64,000 bases of DNA from Sanyastnella coralliicola. GTDB taxonomy: Bacteria; Bacteroidota; Bacteroidia; Flavobacteriales_D; Sanyastnellaceae. Under the pieces are notes generated by a model. It ran no database searches and was not told the DNA's origin. It saw only the letters and a list, made by a program, of their open reading frames with translations. Positions 51,038 through 57,877 of the stretch are shown here, piece by piece. Each line of letters opens with the position of its first letter. The first letter of the stretch is position 1. The translations under genes and the position numbers were made by a program. The DNA lies in NCBI RefSeq assembly GCF_030845195.1, contig NZ_CP132543.1:3861501-3925500 (forward strand). Direction: 5' to 3'.

Positions 51038-52513
51038 ATGGAAACAAAAGAAATGACCTCCATCACCACATTAGGTGAACTCAAGAATAGCGGATACGTG
51101 AGTAAAACCGTTCGCGATGAAATGCGTGACAATCTCATTGTTCGACTTCGTAACAACGAGCGCGTATTTAGCGGTATTCAAGGATATGAGGAAAGCGTGA
51201 TCCCAGAGATTCAACGTGCAATATTGGCACGTCACAACATGAATTTACTCGGACTCCGCGGTCAGGCGAAAACGCGTTTAGCGCGCCAAATGACCGAACT
51301 ACTAGATGAGTACATTCCAGTATTGGCGAGCAGTGACTTGAACGAAGATCCGCTCACACCATTGACCACTAAGTCGCAAGCGGAAATCGCTGAAAAAGGC
51401 GATGAGACTCCGATTCGTTGGATGCATCGCAGTGAGCGATACGTAGAGAAGCTAGCAACACCCGACGTAACAGTAGCAGATTTGATTGGAGATGTTGATC
51501 CGATTAAAGCGGCTAACCTACGTCTCGATTACAGCGATGAGCGTGTGATTCACTTCGGATTGGTGCCACGTGCGCACCGATGCATTTTTGTGATTAACGA
51601 GCTACCTGATTTGCAGCCGCGTATTCAGGTGGCGCTCTTCAATATCCTTCAAGAAGGAGATATTCAGATTCGTGGATTCCAGTTGCGTTTGCCATTGGAT
51701 GTTCAGTTCGTGTTCACAGCGAACCCTGAAGATTACACGAATCGTGGGGCCATTATTACCCCATTGAAAGACCGTATTCAGTCGCAGATTCTGACGCATT
51801 ACCCGCGTTCATTAGATATTTCAAAGACGATTACCCAGCAAGAAGCGAAGATCAATGAGGCGCAGCGCGACGCTGTACAAGTGCTTCCATTGATGGAGGA
51901 TTTGGTGGAACAAGTTTCTTTCGAAGCGCGTGAATCTGAATTCATTGATCAGAAATCGGGGGTTTCAGCTCGATTGACAATTTCAGCTTTTGAAAATTTA
52001 GTCAGCACGGCTGAGTTGAGAGGATTGAAGAATGGTGATGCGAGCACGAAGGTTCGTGTTGCAGACCTGCTCGGGATTGTTCCTGCGGTCACAGGTAAAG
52101 TGGAATTGGTTTACGAAGGAGAACAAGAAGGACCACAAGGCGTAGCGCTGCATCTAGTCGGAAAGGCGATTCGAACGCGATTCCCTCAGTCTTTTCCTGA
52201 TCCTGAACTCGCTAAACGCGGAAAAATCGAAGATCCTTATGTGAAGATCACGGATTGGTTTTCTGTAAACCAACTGGAGATCATGCACTCTGATAGCGAC
52301 ATCGCCTATCAAGAGAAGCTACACATGATTGATGGTCTTGAAGAGGTAGTAGATCGCTATGTGCCTGATGCCGGTGAAAGCAAACTGCTATGGATGGAAT
52401 TCGTGCTTCACGGATTAGGTGAATACAGCCTGTTGAACAAGCACGTATTGGAGAATAAGGTCAGCTTCAGCGACCTTTTCAATAACCTATTCTCTCCAGG
52501 AGAAGAGGATTAA
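51038..52513 (+). CDS. MoxR/ChlI-like AAA ATPase
   Basis: A 491-residue AAA ATPase of the MoxR/magnesium-chelatase subunit I type. Walker A is GLRGQAKT (72-79); the Walker B position reads IFVINE (183-188), with Asn in place of the usual Asp before Glu; sensor 1 is in FTANPEDYT; an Arg-containing TPLKDRI follows. A C-terminal helical region of about 200 residues is unlike short MoxR proteins. It lies six bases after the VWA gene, so the two should form one complex. Its stop overlaps that of the convergent DUF3592 gene. No metal-cofactor pathway genes are nearby, so a chelatase role is not supported by context. Confidence 0.85.
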   Translation: METKEMTSITTLGELKNSGYVSKTVRDEMRDNLIVRLRNNERVFSGIQGYEESVIPEIQRAILARHNMNLLGLRGQAKTRLARQMTELLDEYIPVLASSDLNEDPLTPLTTKSQAEIAEKGDETPIRWMHRSERYVEKLATPDVTVADLIGDVDPIKAANLRLDYSDERVIHFGLVPRAHRCIFVINELPDLQPRIQVALFNILQEGDIQIRGFQLRLPLDVQFVFTANPEDYTNRGAIITPLKDRIQSQILTHYPRSLDISKTITQQEAKINEAQRDAVQVLPLMEDLVEQVSFEARESEFIDQKSGVSARLTISAFENLVSTAELRGLKNGDASTKVRVADLLGIVPAVTGKVELVYEGEQEGPQGVALHLVGKAIRTRFPQSFPDPELAKRGKIEDPYVKITDWFSVNQLEIMHSDSDIAYQEKLHMIDGLEEVVDRYVPDAGESKLLWMEFVLHGLGEYSLLNKHVLENKVSFSDLFNNLFSPGEED

Positions 52514-52842
52514 GACTTTTCAGGATATACGATTCGAACGGCCTTTGGGTCTTTCGGATCGTATTTCACTTCTACTTCCGTACCCACTGGATATTCAGGT
52601 TGACCCTCGCAGCGATCGTCGCTTGCATGCGTAATCTCCGTGCCTTCGTGATCAATGTATTTGATGATGGGCTTGTAGATGGTTTTCCCTTTTTGCTTCG
52701 CACTCATCCAGTTCACAATCACACCACGAACTTTTTTCGCTCGTCGATCAAAAAAAATGACAGGTCCGAGACGCCAAACGAGAATGGCCACTACGGCAAC
52801 AATACATAGAATGCTTAGGATCCACTTTACTTCTTCGCTCAT
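52510..52842 (-). CDS. DUF3592-like membrane protein
   Basis: A 110-residue protein with one N-terminal membrane span (about 5-28, WILSILCIVAVVAILVW) and a small beta-rich domain: VRGVIVNWMSAKQKGKTIYKPIIKYIDHEGTEI then YPVGTEVEVKYDPKDPKAVRIVYP. The V.G.I......k...y.P...y....G and YpvG..V.V.YdP.nP..a pattern is that of DUF3592 domains, whose function is unknown. The ATG at 52842 was preferred to 52866, because a TAGTACCTTG box lies just upstream. A terminator and a structured RNA region precede it by about 50 bases, so attenuation is possible. Confidence 0.75.
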   Translation of the reverse strand: MSEEVKWILSILCIVAVVAILVWRLGPVIFFDRRAKKVRGVIVNWMSAKQKGKTIYKPIIKYIDHEGTEITHASDDRCEGQPEYPVGTEVEVKYDPKDPKAVRIVYPEKS

Positions 52843-52891
52843 TATAATCTTCGATGCTTGGTGCAAGGTACTACATAGAACGCGGGGTGAA

Positions 52892-52922
52892 AAAGAAAGA
52901 GCTAACGCGTTCGTTAGCTCTT
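52892..52922 (-). terminator. terminator of the structured RNA
   Basis: Minus strand AAGAGCTAACG - AACG - CGTTAGCTCTT, an 11-pair stem followed by TCTTTTTC. No protein gene ends just upstream of it, so it must end a small RNA or act as an attenuator for the DUF3592 gene 50 bases on. Confidence 0.8.
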
Positions 52923-52936
52923 CCCAACCGAGTACA

Positions 52937-52981
52937 TTAGTAAACCAAAATCAATGTACGACTATGAAGTCGTCGTCTCAT
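52937..52981 (-). CDS. possible leader peptide of 14 residues
   Basis: ATG to TAA reads MRRRLHSRTLILVY, with four Arg in the first eight residues, lying across the two competing hairpins. The layout (Arg-rich mini-ORF, alternative stems, terminator, gene) recalls ribosome-mediated attenuation. No Shine-Dalgarno is seen, and the match may be chance. Confidence 0.3.
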   Translation of the reverse strand: MRRRLHSRTLILVY

Positions 52982-53064
52982 CGACGTCGATACCTGATAA
53001 ATGGATTATCAGTGTTTTCTGACATGGATTACGGGGTGTTTCCTTCAAAGTTTCAGGAGAGGGC

Positions 53065-53096
53065 AAAAAAAACAGGACAACCTTTCGATTGCCCTG
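53065..53096 (-). terminator. strong intrinsic terminator, minus strand
   Basis: Minus strand CAGGGCAATC - GAAA - GGTTGTCCTG, ten pairs with a GAAA tetraloop, followed by eight T. There is no protein gene upstream on this strand before recO, which runs the other way. Confidence 0.88.
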
Positions 53097-53186
53097 CCTA
53101 ACCTAACTTTAAACTATGTGCAAATGAATACTTACACTAGCACCTTGAATATTTTGAAAGCATGAAATGCCGTATGCTTCTGATTC
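53065..53186 (-). ncRNA. candidate small RNA ending at strong terminator
   Basis: An exact -7 box (minus-strand TACATTTG, 53187-53194) lies about 90 bases before the terminator at 53065-53096, so a transcript of about 110-120 bases is expected. No coding frame longer than a few codons is present. Function unknown; a -33 TTG at the normal distance was not found. Confidence 0.5.
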
Positions 53187-53292
53187 CAAATGTAGTTGAT
53201 GCACCTTCGTCCATATGCTGCACGCGAACTAGAAGTGAACAGAAAACTGTGGATAGCTTGTTGAAAACCTCTAGAGCCCTTGGTATACCTGC

Positions 53293-54009
53293 GTGAGAGC
53301 GATCGTCTTACATAGCATTCCGTACACAGACTCGAGTAGAATTGTGCGCATTTTTACCGAATCAAATGGTCTACGAGCCTATTTGGTTCGAGGCGTGGGG
53401 AAGAAAAGATCGTCTTCGAATGCGCTACTTCAGCCATTATCATTGGTTGAGATCACAGAACGTGAACGCAGTCGAGGTTCCCTGTATCAAATTGCAGAGC
53501 ACAAGCGCGCCGTGGTGCTTACTCACATGAGCATTGAGCCGTACAAAGGCATGTTGGCCATGTTTATGGCCGAGCTGGTTCAACACTGCATCGCTGAAGA
53601 CCACGCGCATCCTGAACTGTTTGATTACCTCTGGAATACAACTCAAATGATGGACATTGACGACCAGCCGGGTGTTTATGCCATCCTGTTAGCTGGCCGC
53701 TTGATGAAGTTTTTGGGGGTCATGCCTGATGAAATGCCACTGGGTTTCAAGCAAGAAGAAGGTTTTCTCGATTTGGCTTCTGGTCATTGGAGTTACCGTG
53801 CGCCCTTGCATAATGCCGTGATCGAAGGCCAATTAGGAAGTTATTTACGTAATAGCTGTGCTGAATCACCTGAGGCGTTTCGTAGGTATTCGCTAACGCG
53901 GAACGACCTGCGGTCTTTATTAGATGCTCAGGTAAAGTACCTTCAACTGCACATTAATGATCAAAGAGAATTGAAATCACTAGAGGTTTTACGCGAGGTC
54001 TTTGCGTGA
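53293..54009 (+). CDS. recO: DNA repair protein RecO
   Basis: A 238-residue protein of the RecFOR recombination-mediator pathway, which loads RecA on SSB-coated DNA. The N-terminal OB fold reads RAIVLHSIPYTDSSRIVRIFTESNGLRAYLVRGVGKK, the usual RecO opening; a helical domain follows (AELVQHCIAEDHAHPELFDYL). The start is GTG at 53293. A TTG, a 20-base gap and TATACCTG (about 53283-53290) just upstream form a modest promoter. The zinc-finger cysteines of some RecO proteins are absent. A copy of the recurrent motif lies near the 3' end. Confidence 0.9.
   Translation: MRAIVLHSIPYTDSSRIVRIFTESNGLRAYLVRGVGKKRSSSNALLQPLSLVEITERERSRGSLYQIAEHKRAVVLTHMSIEPYKGMLAMFMAELVQHCIAEDHAHPELFDYLWNTTQMMDIDDQPGVYAILLAGRLMKFLGVMPDEMPLGFKQEEGFLDLASGHWSYRAPLHNAVIEGQLGSYLRNSCAESPEAFRRYSLTRNDLRSLLDAQVKYLQLHINDQRELKSLEVLREVFA
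53891..53903 (+). repeat. recurrent motif, variant CGCTAACGCGGAA
   Basis: Inside recO, sense, read in a different frame from the other coding copies (SLTRN). Confidence 0.5.
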
Positions 54010-54021
54010 CGCTTCAATTGC

Positions 54022-54029
54022 TACTTTTG
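54022..54029 (+). promoter_or_regulatory. holB -7 box, near-leaderless
   Basis: TACTTTTG matches TAnnTTTG exactly and ends four bases before the holB ATG; a TTG lies 17 bases upstream at 54002. Confidence 0.55.
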
Positions 54030-54033
54030 CCCT

Positions 54034-55164
54034 ATGCTTTTTCGCGACGTCATCGGACAAGAAGAACTCAAGAGAGGATTGAGAGAACGCGCCCGTCAAG
54101 GGATGATTCCTCATGCCAATCTGTTTTTGGGGGAAGAAGGCGCTGGCCCATTCGCCTTGGCTATGGCGTTAGCGCAATACATGAGCTGTCTGCACAGAAC
54201 GGATGACGATAGTTGTGGTGAATGTGATTCGTGTAAGAAGTTCACAAGCTTCCAGCATCCAGACATGCACTTCACCTATCCGATTTATACGAAGGGTGAT
54301 GTTTCTAAGAATGTCAGTACCAGCTTCAATGAAGAGTGGCGAAACTTTATCATTGGAAAGCCCTACCCGACATTCACGTCATGGATTGAGCACCTAGATG
54401 CCGCTGGGAAGAACATGGAAGTCTTCGTTGGAGAAGCTGAAGTGATCTCAAGAAACATGGCACTCCGTTCGTACGAAGGAGGTTACAAGTTTCAAGTGAT
54501 CTGGTTGGCGGAGTATCTCAGACCGGAAACCGCCAATAAGCTCCTCAAAACAATTGAAGAACCAACCGAAGGAACCATTTTCCTCTTGGTAGCTTCTTCT
54601 TCTGATCGCATGCTGTCCACCATCCTTTCGCGAACACAATTGGTGAAAGTGAACGCCATTGCCGACGAAGATTTGACGGGAGCGATTCAACAACGCCACG
54701 GACTAGATCCTCAGCAAGCGCGTGATTTGTCGCAATTCGCCGAAGGTGATTATGCGAAGGTGCTGGCTATGCTGAACAATGCTGAGGGACAAAAAGAACT
54801 TCTTGGCCAGTTCACCTCTTGGATGCGGGCCTGTTACAAGCGTGATGCTTCTGAGCTCGTGAATCTGTCTGCAGCCTTGGGAGGAGCACCCAAGCAATCA
54901 CAACGTCAATTCCTTTCGTATGCCTTGCATTTTGTGCGTCAGTGCATCGTCAATAATTACGGTCAAACAGATTTGGCAAGGTTCACCAGTGAAGAAGGGG
55001 CTTTCGCTTCGAAATTTGCTCCGTTCATTCACCACGGCAATGTGCTACGCATTACTGAACTTTTGAATGAAGCAATGTCTGATCTCTTCAGAAATGCGAA
55101 TGGAAAGATGGTCTTCATGGACCTTTCACTCCGTCTACACCACGAACTACACCGCCCTCAGTAG
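54034..55164 (+). CDS. holB: DNA polymerase III delta-prime subunit
   Basis: A 376-residue clamp-loader subunit of the AAA+ family. The P-loop is degenerate (LFLGEEGAGPFALA, Pro at the Lys position), as expected for the non-hydrolysing delta-prime. A zinc module follows (CGECDSCKKFTSFQHPDMHF), then VIWLAEYLRPETANKLLKTIEEPTEGTIFLLVASSSDRMLSTILSRTQLV, which carries the SRC-like sensor region as SRTQ. The C-terminal domain is helical. It follows recO by 24 bases but has its own promoter. It supports replication together with subunits encoded elsewhere. Confidence 0.92.
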   Translation: MLFRDVIGQEELKRGLRERARQGMIPHANLFLGEEGAGPFALAMALAQYMSCLHRTDDDSCGECDSCKKFTSFQHPDMHFTYPIYTKGDVSKNVSTSFNEEWRNFIIGKPYPTFTSWIEHLDAAGKNMEVFVGEAEVISRNMALRSYEGGYKFQVIWLAEYLRPETANKLLKTIEEPTEGTIFLLVASSSDRMLSTILSRTQLVKVNAIADEDLTGAIQQRHGLDPQQARDLSQFAEGDYAKVLAMLNNAEGQKELLGQFTSWMRACYKRDASELVNLSAALGGAPKQSQRQFLSYALHFVRQCIVNNYGQTDLARFTSEEGAFASKFAPFIHHGNVLRITELLNEAMSDLFRNANGKMVFMDLSLRLHHELHRPQ

Positions 55165-55224
55165 TATTCACGACAAAAGGTTAATCAAATCATACTTCGG
55201 CCTCATCTGAGCCGTTTGAGTTTA

Positions 55225-55254
55225 TATCTTTGAACAAATAGGTGAGTAATCACC
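55225..55254 (+). promoter_or_regulatory. ricT -7 box and 5' hairpin
   Basis: TATCTTTG (55225-55232) is an exact TAnnTTTG match. Just after the expected start of transcription lies GGTGA-GTAA-TCACC (55241-55254), a small hairpin that would sit at the very 5' end of the ricT message. Confidence 0.5.
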
Positions 55255-55269
55255 ATAATACACCGCCGT

Positions 55270-56637
55270 ATGGGATGTGAAAGTTGTTCGAACAATTCGA
55301 ATGGCTTGCCGAAGGGATGTAAAAACAACGGAGCTTGCGGTGTTAGTGGCTGTAATAAGTTAGAGGTATTTGACTGGCTATCAGGGATGCAACTCCCAGA
55401 CAACCAGAACCCTTATGATATTGTAGAAGTGCGATTCAAGAATAGCCGAAAGGGATTCTATCGCAATTCAGAAGGATTAGAACTCCATATCGGAGATGTA
55501 GTAGTGGTGGAATCTTCACCAGGCTACGATGTTGGAGTTGTGTCATTGACAGGAGAATTGGTGAAGATCCAATTGAGTAAAAAGAACGTCAAAGACAACC
55601 ACGAAATCCGCAAGATACAGCGCAAAGCAAGCGACAAAGACATCGATCTTTGGCAAGAAGCCAGAATGAAAGAGAAGGAGACCATGATCAGGTCTCGAGA
55701 GATAGCGCAGCACTGTGGGCTTGCGATGAAAATCAGCGATGTTGAATATCAAGGAGATAGCGCGAAAGCTACCTTCTATTACACCGCTGAAGACCGTGTT
55801 GACTTCCGAGAATTAATCAGAAAATTAGCTGAGGCCTTCAAGGTGCGCATCGAAATGCGCCAAATCGGAATGCGTCAGGAAGCCGGAAGACTAGGTGGAA
55901 TTGGATCGTGTGGGCGCGAACTATGTTGTTCCACATGGTTGACTGATTTCCGCAGTGTATCAACTGGAGCAGCTCGTTACCAGCAGCTAAGCTTGAATCC
56001 TCAGAAACTGGCTGGGCAATGTGGAAAGCTGAAGTGCTGTCTCAACTATGAGCTTGATCAGTACAAAGAAGCAGTGAAGGAATTCCCTTCTTCAAATGTT
56101 CGCCTTGAATTGGAAGGTGGACGCGCAAACCACTTCAAAACAGACATCTTCAAACGCATCATGTATTTCATGATTGAAGGTGAACGCGGTGGTTCTCCAG
56201 TAGCTGTTGGCCTGGATGATGTTCTTGAGATCATGGAGATGAACAAACGCGGTGAAAAACCGATGTCGCTGCAAGATTTCTCGATCACTCAAGAGGTTGA
56301 GGTAGAAGACGATTTCATGAACGTGGTGGGTCAAGACAGCCTCACACGTTTTGACAAGAAGAAGAAGCGCAAGAAGCGTCCATCGCGTAACAGGCGTTCA
56401 GGTCAACCTCAGAATAAGCAAGGAGGAGGACAGAAACCGAAGTCGGGTGGCGGCCAGTCAAAGGCCAGAAACGACAAAGGTGGAGCCCAAAATAAGGGAG
56501 GAAATACTCAGCAGAAGAGTAACAACCCCCAAAACAAAAGTAACTCTGGGCAACGTCCGAACAGAAACAAACGAAGAAGACCAAGCGGAAAAGGCAAAGG
56601 GCCGGCTCAAGGAGGTGGACCGAAAAAAGAAGGATGA
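55270..56637 (+). CDS. ricT: RicT/PSP1-domain protein
   Basis: A 455-residue protein with the PSP1 domain of RicT (YaaT), part of an iron-sulfur-containing complex that in Bacillus affects RNA maturation and phosphorelay. Cysteines are prominent: an N-terminal cluster MGCESCSNNSNGLPKGCKNNGACG, then CGRELCCSTW and CGKLKCCLNYE, the conserved cluster-binding parts. The last 90 residues are a low-complexity Lys/Arg/Gln/Gly/Asn tail (QNKQGGGQKPKSGGGQ...), likely disordered and perhaps RNA-binding. The stop overlaps the gldH start by four bases, a common Bacteroidota pairing. Confidence 0.9.
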   Translation: MGCESCSNNSNGLPKGCKNNGACGVSGCNKLEVFDWLSGMQLPDNQNPYDIVEVRFKNSRKGFYRNSEGLELHIGDVVVVESSPGYDVGVVSLTGELVKIQLSKKNVKDNHEIRKIQRKASDKDIDLWQEARMKEKETMIRSREIAQHCGLAMKISDVEYQGDSAKATFYYTAEDRVDFRELIRKLAEAFKVRIEMRQIGMRQEAGRLGGIGSCGRELCCSTWLTDFRSVSTGAARYQQLSLNPQKLAGQCGKLKCCLNYELDQYKEAVKEFPSSNVRLELEGGRANHFKTDIFKRIMYFMIEGERGGSPVAVGLDDVLEIMEMNKRGEKPMSLQDFSITQEVEVEDDFMNVVGQDSLTRFDKKKKRKKRPSRNRRSGQPQNKQGGGQKPKSGGGQSKARNDKGGAQNKGGNTQQKSNNPQNKSNSGQRPNRNKRRRPSGKGKGPAQGGGPKKEG

Positions 56638-57119
56638 TAACTCGACTCCATACCATCTTAGCTTGTTTGACGCTCATCAGCGTGTTGTACGCTTGCACTC
56701 CAGCACCGTTTTATGAAGAAATGAAGACGGTGAATGGGACGTGGGATGCGAACGATCCTGGTGTGTTTGAATTCGAGATTTCAGACACTACACAGAAGTA
56801 CACCATGCTGATGAATCTCCGTCACACGGAGGCGTATCCGTACAGCAATATGTATGTGTTCATGCAGCTAGACTTCCCCAATGGAAAGAAGTCCGTGGAT
56901 ACCCTTGAGTGTTTGCTAGCCGACCCTCGCGGTAAGTGGGGTGGAAGGAGTATGGGTGACCTCGTTGATCACCGCATCGGTTTACGACAGAAGAATGAAC
57001 CCGTGATATTCCCGCTGAAAGGAACCTACAAGGTGACCATCACCCAGGCTATGAGAGAAGATCCCCTCAGAGAAGTGATGGACATTGGTTTTGCCTTGGA
57101 AGAGTGGGAATCAAACTGA
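56634..57119 (+). CDS. gldH: gliding motility lipoprotein GldH
   Basis: A 161-residue lipoprotein with signal MITRLHTILACLTLISVLYAC, lipobox LYAC. The body has the GldH pattern: NMYVFMQLDFPNGKKSVDTLECLLADPRGKWGGRSMGDLVDHRIGLR, then FPLKGTYKVTITQAMREDPLREVMDIGFALEE. GldH is one of the Gld lipoproteins needed for gliding in Flavobacterium; it is also found in non-gliding Bacteroidota with T9SS. Coupled to ricT by ATGA overlap. The last nine bases overlap the convergent small membrane gene. Confidence 0.88.
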   Translation: MITRLHTILACLTLISVLYACTPAPFYEEMKTVNGTWDANDPGVFEFEISDTTQKYTMLMNLRHTEAYPYSNMYVFMQLDFPNGKKSVDTLECLLADPRGKWGGRSMGDLVDHRIGLRQKNEPVIFPLKGTYKVTITQAMREDPLREVMDIGFALEEWESN

Positions 57120-57332
57120 GCCTTTTACTTTTAAGTAGAGCGCTCGAAAGAGCAATAACCAGGGTGTACCATGCAAAGCAAGGTCAGCCCAATCCATGAG
57201 TTTCATGCCTTCAGCTCCGCCAATGACCCATCGTAATTTCCCGATGAGATGTGGTTCTGGAACGAAAGGAGCGAGCCCCAGGGTCAAGCTCAATAGTAAC
57301 ATGAGCTTCCAGTTATTCAGCGTAGCCAGCAT
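57111..57332 (-). CDS. small membrane protein, 73 residues
   Basis: One or two membrane segments (MLLLSLTLGLAPF; HGTPWLLLFRALYL) flank the conserved-looking stretch HLIGKLRWVIGGAEGMKLMDWADLALHGTPW. Short proteins with this G.l.Wv.GGa.GM...DW.D...HG.P pattern are widespread, sometimes labelled RND transporter without evidence. The ATG shares one base with the stop of the rhodanese gene, so the two are translationally coupled. Function unknown. Confidence 0.75.
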   Translation of the reverse strand: MLATLNNWKLMLLLSLTLGLAPFVPEPHLIGKLRWVIGGAEGMKLMDWADLALHGTPWLLLFRALYLKVKGSV

Positions 57333-57772
57333 TACTTCGTCGTAGGGAATCCGCTATTTTTCCAAGCACGGTAGCCTCCGTCGAGATTGTAAACTTCTTT
57401 GAAGCCCATTTCGTGCATGATGTCCATGGCTTTACCGCTTCTGCCACCAGCTGCGCAGTACACGAGCACTGGACGAGATTTATCGAAACCTTCCAATTGA
57501 GTCTTGAAGTCGTCGTCATAGAAGTCTCTATGTTCCGCGTTAGCGATCATACCAGCATCAGCTTCTTCAGGAGTACGAACATCCAGTATTAGTGCGTTTG
57601 ACTTGGAGTTCATCAACTCTTGAAAGGTGCTTGGGTCTACATCTTTCGTTATAGTTGCTGCTTCCGTTTGAGTCATCCCTTCTGAGATGTCGTTCGAAGG
57701 AGGTGGAGCTTCATTTCCGCCGCAGGCGAAAAGAAAAGCGATCATAAGAGCGCTGAGAAAAGTGTATTTCAT
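57332..57772 (-). CDS. lipoprotein rhodanese-domain protein
   Basis: A 146-residue protein with signal MKYTFLSALMIAFLFAC, lipobox LFAC then GGN, a short Pro/Ser/Thr linker and a single rhodanese domain (about 45-146). The active-site loop CAAGGRSG fits the sulfurtransferase pattern CxxGxRS, with DVRTPEEADAGMI and LDGGYRAWKNSGFPT also typical. It should act outside the inner membrane, anchored by lipid; its sulfur donor and acceptor are unknown. The start at 57772 was preferred to an in-frame ATG at 57808, which lacks a signal-like beginning. A recurrent-motif copy lies in the gene. Confidence 0.88.
   Translation of the reverse strand: MKYTFLSALMIAFLFACGGNEAPPPSNDISEGMTQTEAATITKDVDPSTFQELMNSKSNALILDVRTPEEADAGMIANAEHRDFYDDDFKTQLEGFDKSRPVLVYCAAGGRSGKAMDIMHEMGFKEVYNLDGGYRAWKNSGFPTTK
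57533..57545 (-). repeat. recurrent motif, variant CGCTAACGCGGAA
   Basis: Inside the rhodanese gene, sense, encoding ANAE. Confidence 0.5.
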
Positions 57773-57843
57773 GATGATGTTTCTAATCCTAATGTAGCCA
57801 AAGATCATGAGTATGGAACTGAGCTACAGTGATTGTGGTCACC

Positions 57844-57873
57844 AAAAAGAAAGTCCCGGCTTTCACCGGGACT
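57844..57873 (-). terminator. intrinsic terminator after creD
   Basis: Minus strand AGTCCCGG - 6 bases - CCGGGACT followed by TTCTTTTT, five bases after the creD stop. Confidence 0.88.
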
Positions 57874-57877
57874 AACA

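Larger units (their letters stand above)
52892..53040 (-). ncRNA. candidate structured small RNA or attenuation leader
   Basis: About 150 bases on the minus strand, packed with inverted repeats: CTGATAA-N5-TTATCAG (52994-53012), the 12-base palindrome ATCGACGTCGAT (52980-52991), ACGACT-N4-AGTCGT (52958-52973), GTACATT-N14-AATGTAC (52932-52959), then the terminator. The third and fourth share two bases and so may compete. A -7-like AAACTTTG at 53046-53053 could start it. It also contains a 14-codon frame (52937-52981). A free RNA and a leader regulating the DUF3592 gene are both possible. The 5' end is inferred. Confidence 0.55.

Noticed and set aside
53065-53096. Terminator for recO or another plus-strand gene
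   Set aside because: The T-run is on the minus strand only, and recO starts downstream on the plus strand.
52679-53101. Plus-strand 140-codon frame over the structured region
   Set aside because: It overlaps the DUF3592 gene in antisense and crosses hairpins and a poly-A run; the composition is not protein-like.
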